A stretch of DNA of 6,254 nt. Origin: Lachnospiraceae bacterium. Lineage in GTDB: Bacteria; Bacillota; Clostridia; Lachnospirales; Lachnospiraceae. The position numbers and the translations under genes were made by a program. This document shows, piece by piece, positions 1 through 4,565 of the stretch. Position 1 is the stretch's first letter, and each line of letters opens with the position of its first letter. The notes beneath the pieces are model-generated. The model searched no databases and had not been told where the DNA came from. It saw nothing but the letters and a program-made list of their open reading frames with translations. The DNA lies in NCBI GenBank assembly GCA_021202715.1, contig JAJQCL010000245.1, positions 6,513 through 12,766 of the forward strand, written 5' to 3'.

Positions 1-206
1 ATTGCGGGGGTCGCCGACGACGTCTGGATCACCGCCGTCACCCCCGCCCCCAGAAGAACGGCACGTATGGGATTCGAGGTCAGTTTCTCCAGGATCCGCT
101 CCAGCCGTCCCCCGGAGGCCTTTTCCAGACCATCCCCCATCGCGTTCATGCCGTATAAAAACAGGGCCAGTCCCCCGATCATGCTCAGTATATCAAAAAA
201 ATCCAT
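1..206 (-). CDS. Na+/phosphate cotransporter family protein (5' part only)
   Basis: Partial gene that starts at the ATG at 206-204 on the minus strand and runs off the left edge after 68 complete codons. The product begins MDFFDILSMIGGLALFLYGM and continues with an amphipathic stretch (GDGLEKASGGRLERILEKL, about residues 24-42), then AVLLGAGVTAVIQTSSAT. This is the N-terminus of the Na_Pi_cotrans family (NptA/YjbB type): a first membrane helix with LFLYGMxxMGxGL, then the first QSSSAT-type signature that lines the transport path. Here the signature reads QTSSAT, a Ser to Thr change at its second position. The family imports (or in some members exports) inorganic phosphate with sodium; many members carry a C-terminal PhoU-like domain, which would lie outside this window. 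An AGGAGGG ribosome site lies at 219-225, 12 nt from the ATG, a rather long spacing; an in-frame TAG just upstream excludes an earlier start. The upstream DNA carries PhoP-box-like repeats, which fits a phosphate role. Confidence 0.88.
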   Translation of the reverse strand, partial: MDFFDILSMIGGLALFLYGMNAMGDGLEKASGGRLERILEKLTSNPIRAVLLGAGVTAVIQTSSATPA

Positions 207-254
207 GCGCTTCTATATCCCTCCTGCTTCTATTTTATTTCCATCTCTTCTCTG

Positions 255-260
255 TTTATA
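255..260 (-). promoter_or_regulatory. Candidate -10 element for the phosphate transporter
   Basis: Read on the minus strand this is TATAAA, five of six matches to the sigma-A -10 consensus. It would start transcription near 248, giving a leader of about 40 nt that includes the AGGAGGG site at 219-225. The matching -35 position (about 278-283) reads CACCCC and is very poor. That is what an activator-dependent promoter often shows, and it fits the TTTACA repeats just upstream. The assignment is inferred from sequence alone. Confidence 0.4.
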
Positions 261-283
261 CGTGACAGAGCGTAGCAGGGGTG

Positions 284-322
284 TGTAAAATCGCGGGGTA
301 TTCTATGTAAAGTCTGTGTAAA
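284..322 (-). promoter_or_regulatory. PhoP-box-like array of TTTACA direct repeats
   Basis: On the minus strand, reading toward the transporter, exact TTTACA hexamers lie at 322-317, 311-306 and 289-284. The first two are separated by 5 nt; the gap to the third is 16 nt, which is 5+6+5, so all sit on one 11-bp register. The skipped slot at 300-295 reads TACCCC, a degenerate copy. In Bacillus and relatives, PhoP binds direct repeats of TT(A/T/C)ACA spaced by about 5 nt at Pho regulon promoters. The array lies about 36-74 nt upstream of the inferred start site near 248. It is therefore a good candidate for phosphate-starvation activation of the Na+/Pi cotransporter gene. It could also affect the divergent LuxR-type gene. 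Confidence 0.6.
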
Positions 323-323
323 C

Positions 324-365
324 TTTCTCAGAGATTTCTCCGACGCCCGCGGATTCTCTGAAAAA
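324..365. repeat. Inverted repeat in the divergent intergenic region
   Basis: TCAGAGA at 328-334 is perfectly inverted as TCTCTGA at 355-361. After one mismatch, TTT at 324-326 pairs with AAA at 363-365, so the arms are 11 nt with one mismatch and a 20-nt centre. The centre contains a further CCG/CGG pair. It lies upstream of the inferred promoter of the LuxR-type gene. It could be a protein-binding site (possibly for autoregulation) or an RNA hairpin; nothing in the sequence decides between them. Confidence 0.4.
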
Positions 366-388
366 TGTATAAATTCTCATTGCTCCGC

Positions 389-417
389 TGGAAAATTCCT
401 GCATTTTGACGTATACT
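389..417 (+). promoter_or_regulatory. Candidate promoter of the LuxR-type regulator
   Basis: TGGAAA (389-394, four of six matches to TTGACA) and TATACT (412-417, five of six matches to TATAAT) are separated by 17 nt. Transcription would start near 424, inside the region that a longer reading frame from TTG 406 would use as coding. This supports the later start at ATG 469. A second -10-like TATAAA at 368-373 has no recognisable -35 partner. Confidence 0.35.
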
Positions 418-455
418 TTTATCATGTGTGTATGTCACCATACGAAGGATGAATC

Positions 456-459
456 GAGG
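456..459 (+). promoter_or_regulatory. Ribosome binding site deciding the regulator start
   Basis: GAGG nine nt before ATG 469. A second purine run, AGGA at 464-467, is too close to the ATG to serve. No comparable site precedes the alternative TTG at 406 or the in-frame ATG at 424. Confidence 0.45.
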
Positions 460-468
460 TCTCAGGAA

Positions 469-1479
469 ATGGAAGATCAATCTCTGCGCGCAGCCATGCC
501 GCTGCTGAACTCCGCTTATTCGCCCGGGACAGCCAGGGATACCGCCCTCCGGATGGAGGAGTCGGAGGCCCGCCAGATCGCCCTGGCAGAATATCATTAT
601 TTCAGCGGCCATGCGGCGACCGCCTCAGATCTCGTAGAGGAATACCTCACTCATCCTGATCTCGCCCTGCGCCTCTCCGCCTGCTGGCTCTACGGCTACG
701 CGAACCTGTCTCTGGACCGGATTCCCCGGGCCAGACAGGCCATTCGTCAGACACAGGCTACACTGAAGGAGATGAGCGAGACCACGTCTCCTCTCTGCCG
801 CGCCTATGCTGTCTGTGTCTCCACGGCGGCCAGCGTCCTCCTGCATCTGCCCGTCGAAGAAAGGCTCTCTTCTCTCCGGGAATCCATTTCTCTGCTGCCT
901 CCGGGTCTTCGTCTGTTCGCCCTGTATGTGCAGGCGCACCATGCGTATCTGCAAAAACAGTACGGCGCCTGTGTCGGAATCGCGGAAACCGCGCTGATTC
1001 TGGAAAATACGATCTACCCCATCCCCTCCATCTATCTGCATCTTGTGGCCACGATGGGCTATATCAATCTGCGGCAGACGGAGGAAGCAAAAGCGCATCT
1101 GCTGGCGGCCTGGCAAATCGCGCAGCCGGACGACCTGATTGAGGCCTTCGGCGAGCACCATGGTCTGCTGGGCGGCATGCTGGAAGCTACCCTGCGAAAG
1201 GACGCCCCGGATGCCTTCCGGCGCATGATCGAAATCACCTACCGCTTTTCCGACGGCTGGCGGAAAATCCACAATCCGGATACGGGACACTCTGTCGCGG
1301 ACGGTCTGACAACGATGGAATTCACGATTGCCATGCTGGCGGCACGGGGCTGGTCAAACAAGGAGATCGCGGCTCATCTGAGCATCTCTCCGAATACTGT
1401 AAAGATGCACATTTCCTCCGTCCTGCAGCAGCTCGGCGTCTCACAGCGCAAGGATCTGGCGCGGTTCATGCTGCAGTGA
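469..1479 (+). CDS. LuxR/GerE-type transcriptional regulator with TPR-like N-terminal region
   Basis: 336 residues from ATG 469. The C-terminus (about 280-335) is a clear GerE/LuxR DNA-binding domain: LTxMEF at its start, then ARGWSNKEIAAHLSISPNT with recognition helix TVKMHISSVLQQLGV. Residues 1-270 are alpha-helical, rich in Ala and Leu, with TPR-like pairs such as ACWLYGYANLSLDRIPRARQ (71-90) and the EEAKAHLLAAW segment (205-215), resembling the helical-repeat region of MalT-type regulators. There is no phospho-acceptor receiver domain, no Walker A motif and no membrane helix, so it is probably cytoplasmic and its signal is unknown. ATG 469 is chosen because GAGG at 456-459 lies 9 nt upstream. 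The frame stays open back to TTG 406, but that start lacks a ribosome site and overlaps the candidate promoter. It is divergent from the phosphate transporter and upstream of the surface hydrolase; control of either is inference only. Family assignment is firm; target genes are unknown. Confidence 0.87.
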   Translation: MEDQSLRAAMPLLNSAYSPGTARDTALRMEESEARQIALAEYHYFSGHAATASDLVEEYLTHPDLALRLSACWLYGYANLSLDRIPRARQAIRQTQATLKEMSETTSPLCRAYAVCVSTAASVLLHLPVEERLSSLRESISLLPPGLRLFALYVQAHHAYLQKQYGACVGIAETALILENTIYPIPSIYLHLVATMGYINLRQTEEAKAHLLAAWQIAQPDDLIEAFGEHHGLLGGMLEATLRKDAPDAFRRMIEITYRFSDGWRKIHNPDTGHSVADGLTTMEFTIAMLAARGWSNKEIAAHLSISPNTVKMHISSVLQQLGVSQRKDLARFMLQ

Positions 1480-1514
1480 CAAAGCGACACAACCGAAAGC
1501 CTCTTTGTCTTCTT
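1478..1514 (+). terminator. Possible weak terminator after the LuxR-type gene
   Basis: GACAAAG at 1478-1484, overlapping the stop codon, is perfectly inverted as CTTTGTC at 1503-1509, followed by TTCTT. The stem is 7 bp with only three G-C pairs and an 18-nt loop, so termination would be partial at best. Readthrough into the hydrolase gene is possible. Confidence 0.35.
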
Positions 1515-1558
1515 TAAAATAAAAATAAAAACCACCCGTTTTTGCCGGAAAATGGGTG
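1513..1558 (-). terminator. Hairpin with U-tract in the minus direction
   Basis: CACCCGTTTT (1533-1542) pairs with AAAATGGGTG (1549-1558): 10 bp including one G-U, with a 6-nt loop. On the minus strand the stem is followed almost at once by a long T-rich tract (complement of 1513-1531), the form of an intrinsic terminator. On the plus strand the 3' flank (TATGAAATTC) has no clean U-run. The structure therefore ends minus-strand transcription more convincingly than plus, although both neighbouring genes are on the plus strand. Confidence 0.45.
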
Positions 1559-1597
1559 TATGAAATTCTTTTCTCTTCCTTTAAAATAGGAAGCAAT

Positions 1598-1615
1598 CCT
1601 GCGGGAATCCGCAGG
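1598..1615 (+). other. Perfect GC-rich hairpin in the leader of the hydrolase gene
   Basis: CCTGCGG (1598-1604) and CCGCAGG (1609-1615) form a perfect 7-bp stem with a GAAT loop, 32 nt upstream of the hydrolase ATG. No U-run follows, so it is not a terminator. It may be a 5' stabilising hairpin or an operator palindrome. It does not match the conserved cores of the c-di-GMP riboswitch classes known to me. Confidence 0.4.
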
Positions 1616-1634
1616 CTCAAAACATTTGTCCTGA

Positions 1635-1640
1635 GAGGAA
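1635..1640 (+). promoter_or_regulatory. Ribosome binding site of the SGNH hydrolase gene
   Basis: GAGGAA lies within a purine-rich run (GAGAGGAAAGAAAAG). The GAGG core is 9 nt before ATG 1648, supporting this start; the start also gives a complete signal peptide. Confidence 0.65.
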
Positions 1641-1647
1641 AGAAAAG

Positions 1648-3504
1648 ATGGAAAAAAAGAGAACAACAACATGGACAGGCAGCTGGCTGCGTCTGCTGTT
1701 TACCGCGGCGCTCTGTCTCGGAATTCTGGCAGCCGCGGGACGCGTACAGGCCGCGGAGCTGAATTATCTGGCGCTGGGGGACAGCATCACGACGGGATAC
1801 GGGCTGACGAATGCGAGTTCAGAGGTTTTTGTCGCACAGTTCGCCACAAAAATCGGTGCAACGACTACAACGAACGAAGGAGTCCCCGGGGACACCTCCA
1901 GCGATCTTCTGGGGGATGTTCAGGATGACAGCAGCCTCCGGTCGGCGATCGCGGAAGCGGACGTGATCACCATCACGATTGGCGGAAACGACCTGATGGC
2001 GGCGTTTTATGCGGTGCTGGCGGAGATCACCGCTGCGGATGAAAACCTTACCACCTACAGCAGCGAACAAATTCAGTCCATTCTCTCCAACCCCACTGGC
2101 AGTAATTTGGCTGTTGCTGCAACTCTGTTAAATGTGTTAAACACGAGTAGTTATCGAGACTTCCTTCTAAGTTCCTCCACCTTCCAAACAGCCATCAGCA
2201 ATTGCATATCAAACATCACCTCCATAATCAGTGAAATCAAAACGTTAAATTCCGGTGCGGTGATTCTGGTTGCCAATCAGTACAACCCGTATCAATGGCT
2301 GGACAGCAGCTACCTGAATATTATCAAGCTGTTTGACGAAGGTGTGTCTGCCCTCAACAAAGCTCTTGCAGCTGCCGGAGAGGATACATACGATTACACC
2401 ATCGTCGATATTTACAGTGCCTTCGCTGACGATGCATATGCCTCGACATCCCTCACCAATGCGGAAGTGGACACCAGCAGCCTCCTCAGTCCTACACTGA
2501 ACTTTGACTTCCATCCCAACGTGACCGGCCACACGGTCATCGCCGAGGCGATGTATGCTGCGTACCAGGAGTCCGTCTACACCTACGAGGTTCCCATCGA
2601 GCTCACTATATCTAAAGGCGGCAGTGCATCCGTGCCGGAGCAGGAATTCACGCTGGAGGTCATGGGCTACGACGAGCAAAGCCCCAGCATCACAATGGTG
2701 CAGAATACGGTATCGACCACGGGAGAGGCGACCTACACGGGGACTCTCACATTCACCTGCAACAAATATACCTTCCGGCTTCTCATCGATGGTTTCTATG
2801 TGCATCTGGCAGAGACCAATATTGCAGGATGGACTTGTGACAGCCAGGAATACGTGGTCTATCCGGAATCCAATGATTCAAACACGATAACCAGTTTCAG
2901 GATTTACACCATCGAAGACACGGATCAGGAAAATTCCCTTTCCGCTGCCGCTTTCACCTGCACCTACACCGGCTGGACGCTGCGCTTTGAGACCAGCGGC
3001 GGTTCAGAGGTTTCCGGCGTCACAGCCGCTAACGGAACAAATCTCTCGCTGGCCCAGTACACGACAAGCCGCGACGGTTATACCTTTACCGGCTGGTACA
3101 CGGACAGCACACTGGCCGAAACGGTCGATCAGGTCACACTGACCGCGGACACCACCGTCTATGCGGGCTGGAAAGAAATCGCCGCCGCAACGACCGCCGC
3201 AAGTACGACCGCGGCTCAGGAAGAAACCGAAGAATCCACTTCTCTGGAGGAAACAAAAGAGTCTACGGAATCAGAGACCGAGACAGAGGAAGAAACCACA
3301 GAAACGGAAGAAGAAGATACAGCGGAAGAAACGGAGGAAGATACAGAGGAATCCGAGGAGACAACGAAGGAGGCCAGCGATTCGTCCGATTCCCCGCAAA
3401 CCGGTGACAGCAGTCAGCTGATCCTGTGGTTTGTCCTCTTTATCACCGCCTGTATCTTAAGTACGATTGTAGCGCTGATCCGCCCCCGGAAGGAAGAGGA
3501 GTAA
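1648..3504 (+). CDS. Secreted, sortase-anchored SGNH/GDSL hydrolase
   Basis: 618 residues. A signal peptide (KKR, hydrophobic core 15-30, VQA cleavage near 35) leads into an SGNH hydrolase. Block I is LALGDSITTGYG (nucleophile Ser46), the block II Gly lies in EGVPGDTSSD (77-85), block III is GGND (112-115), and block V is DFHPNVTGH (287-295) with catalytic His289 and Asp at His-2 rather than the textbook His-3. Residues about 315-442 resemble a pilin-type FctA/isopeptide domain (LTISKGG, EFTLEV, LTFTCNKYTFRL, final FTCTYT). Residues 447-509 contain a Listeria-Bacteroides repeat (RDGYTFTGWYTDSTL, TTVYAGW). A Thr/Glu-rich stalk follows (about 513-577), then SPQTG (582-586), a membrane helix (590-611) and the tail RPRK. 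SPQTG replaces LPxTG, a variant used by some clostridial sortases. The likely role is an ester hydrolase (lipid or acetylated glycan) displayed on the cell wall; the substrate is unknown. It follows the LuxR-type gene by 168 bp. Confidence 0.88.
   Translation: MEKKRTTTWTGSWLRLLFTAALCLGILAAAGRVQAAELNYLALGDSITTGYGLTNASSEVFVAQFATKIGATTTTNEGVPGDTSSDLLGDVQDDSSLRSAIAEADVITITIGGNDLMAAFYAVLAEITAADENLTTYSSEQIQSILSNPTGSNLAVAATLLNVLNTSSYRDFLLSSSTFQTAISNCISNITSIISEIKTLNSGAVILVANQYNPYQWLDSSYLNIIKLFDEGVSALNKALAAAGEDTYDYTIVDIYSAFADDAYASTSLTNAEVDTSSLLSPTLNFDFHPNVTGHTVIAEAMYAAYQESVYTYEVPIELTISKGGSASVPEQEFTLEVMGYDEQSPSITMVQNTVSTTGEATYTGTLTFTCNKYTFRLLIDGFYVHLAETNIAGWTCDSQEYVVYPESNDSNTITSFRIYTIEDTDQENSLSAAAFTCTYTGWTLRFETSGGSEVSGVTAANGTNLSLAQYTTSRDGYTFTGWYTDSTLAETVDQVTLTADTTVYAGWKEIAAATTAASTTAAQEETEESTSLEETKESTESETETEEETTETEEEDTAEETEEDTEESEETTKEASDSSDSPQTGDSSQLILWFVLFITACILSTIVALIRPRKEEE
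3217..3375 (+). repeat. Low-complexity GAA/ACN-rich tract coding a Thr/Glu stalk
   Basis: Irregular repetition of GAAGAA, GAGGAA and ACNGA units encodes residues about 524-576, almost only Glu, Thr, Ser and Asp. It is a surface stalk that holds the hydrolase away from the membrane-proximal wall. Such tracts often vary in length between strains through slippage (inference). Confidence 0.7.
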
Positions 3505-3538
3505 GTCCCCTTTCCCGGCTGAAAACACATCCACATAA

Positions 3539-3584
3539 AGTGCGCAGCGGAATCCTCTGGCATCTCGCTGCGCACTCTGTTTTT
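3539..3584 (+). terminator. Strong intrinsic terminator of the hydrolase gene
   Basis: AGTGCGCAGCG (3539-3549) is perfectly inverted as CGCTGCGCACT (3566-3576), an 11-bp GC-rich stem, followed after CTG by TTTTT (3580-3584). It lies 34 nt past the hydrolase stop. On the other strand the hairpin is followed by TTTATG, so weak bidirectional action for the convergent operon is possible. Confidence 0.85.
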
Positions 3585-3688
3585 ACGAAAATCTTTCTGG
3601 GACGAAATAGAAATTTATATGATACACACAAAAGTTCAAGTTATTACGTAGATAGATTACGCCGCTAAATTTGTTATTCGGCTCACAA

Positions 3689-3703
3689 ACCATATGCTAT
3701 GGT
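3689..3703. other. Short hairpin beyond the crotonase stop
   Basis: ACCATA and TATGGT form a 6-bp stem with a 3-nt loop, 8 nt past the stop codon of the minus-strand operon. On the plus strand it is followed by AATATTTTT; on the minus strand only by TTTG. It could be a weak terminator of either direction. No better terminator for the operon is visible before the shared one at 3539-3584. Confidence 0.3.
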
Positions 3704-3710
3704 AATATTT

Positions 3711-4511
3711 TTACAAATTTTGCTCCGTTTCAGATAATTTCTTCTCTTTTCTGGCTTTGTGTTCTGCCATAAATTTTTCTTGCCAGATTTTGGGTTCTCC
3801 AGAGGCATATCCATGATAGTGTGCCTCTTCCGCATACTCAAAGCTGCGATAGTACCGCTCTTCCTCGATCAGTCGGAACCACTTTTTCATAGTCCGGATC
3901 GCTGTCGGCGGTTTCTGCGCAAGCATCTTCGCATAAGCAGTCACTTCTTCATCCAGATCCTCCCACTCAATGATCTTCGTGATCAACCCATGCTGTAAAG
4001 CTTCCTGTGCACTCAGCAGTCTGCCGGTCAGGGACATCTCGATAGTAAGGCTCTGCCCCAGGTGATCCCACAGCAGGCTGCTCCCCGTGATCGTAGGGTA
4101 CCCCGCATCCACCTCAGTCAGTCCGAAGCGCGCGTTGGGAGTTGCCAAACGGATATCACATAGTAGCGGAAGTTGGAATCCAGAGCCTGCACAGGCCCCG
4201 TTTACCACGCAAAGCGTCGGCTTTTGACAATAACGGATCTCATCATACAGCGGCTGGAAACTGTCAAGCCAGTCTTTGGTATTGTTAGGCTTGATGTCAT
4301 GGCTCTCATTAAAATCCTGCCCCGCTGAGAACGCATTTCTACCTGCTCCAGTCAGAATAATACACTTTACTTCGTCGTCATGAGATGCCCTACGGAAAGA
4401 TTCCAGGATCCCCTGCTTCGCCTGAGTATTCAGTGCATTATAAACCTCTGGACGATTGATTGTGATATAGGCAAGTTCTTCTTTCTTCTCATAGATAACT
4501 ACAGGTTCCAT
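3711..4511 (-). CDS. Enoyl-CoA hydratase/isomerase (crotonase) family protein, catalytic Glu replaced
   Basis: 266 residues from ATG 4511-4509. This start is chosen because AAGGAGGG lies 4 nt upstream; the frame stays open to an ATG at 4547 that has no ribosome site. The crotonase fold is shown by ITINRPEVYNALN (16-28), the oxyanion-hole segment AFSAGQDF (60-67), NGACAGSGFQLPLLCDIRLA (104-123), FGLTEVDAGYP (129-139) and LTGRLLSAQEALQHGLI (161-177). By alignment to rat mitochondrial enoyl-CoA hydratase, Glu164 is kept as Glu133 but Glu144 is Gln113, and Gly141 of the oxyanion hole is Ser110. A Gln at the first site argues against ordinary syn-hydration; isomerase, hydrolase or another CoA-thioester chemistry is possible. 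The long C-terminus (residues 212-266) is rich in Tyr, Lys and Glu. It lies 54 bp after the acyl-CoA ligase on the same strand, so it probably acts on that enzyme's CoA product. Confidence 0.88.
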   Translation of the reverse strand: MEPVVIYEKKEELAYITINRPEVYNALNTQAKQGILESFRRASHDDEVKCIILTGAGRNAFSAGQDFNESHDIKPNNTKDWLDSFQPLYDEIRYCQKPTLCVVNGACAGSGFQLPLLCDIRLATPNARFGLTEVDAGYPTITGSSLLWDHLGQSLTIEMSLTGRLLSAQEALQHGLITKIIEWEDLDEEVTAYAKMLAQKPPTAIRTMKKWFRLIEEERYYRSFEYAEEAHYHGYASGEPKIWQEKFMAEHKARKEKKLSETEQNL

Positions 4512-4515
4512 AATT

Positions 4516-4523
4516 CCCTCCTT
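4516..4523 (-). promoter_or_regulatory. Ribosome binding site of the crotonase gene
   Basis: AAGGAGGG on the minus strand, a near-perfect anti-16S match 4 nt before ATG 4511. It fixes the start at the residue that begins MEPVVIYEKK and excludes the 12-residue upstream extension. Confidence 0.85.
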
Positions 4524-4565
4524 CAGTCTAAAGTTTACAAAAGTCATCGTTCGGCCTGTTTCGAT

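Noticed and set aside
406..468. TTG-initiated 21-residue N-terminal extension of the LuxR-type regulator
   Set aside because: No ribosome site before TTG 406 and the candidate promoter overlaps it; ATG 469 has GAGG at a 9-nt spacing.
625..1290. 221-codon open frame antisense to the regulator gene
   Set aside because: Lies wholly inside a confidently coding gene on the other strand with GC-rich codons; its product is Arg/Gln-rich without recognisable domains.
1480..1647. c-di-GMP or similar riboswitch in the hydrolase leader
   Set aside because: Some GAAA and CAAAG pieces are present, but the conserved core of the c-di-GMP-I class (GACGCAAAGCC) is absent and the stems do not fit.
2245..2805. 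186-codon open frame antisense to the hydrolase gene
   Set aside because: Shadow of the SGNH hydrolase frame; no ribosome site or family resemblance.
4512..4547. 12-residue upstream extension of the crotonase (ATG 4547)
   Set aside because: No ribosome site there, whereas AAGGAGGG lies 4 nt before ATG 4511 and the family N-terminus begins near that point.
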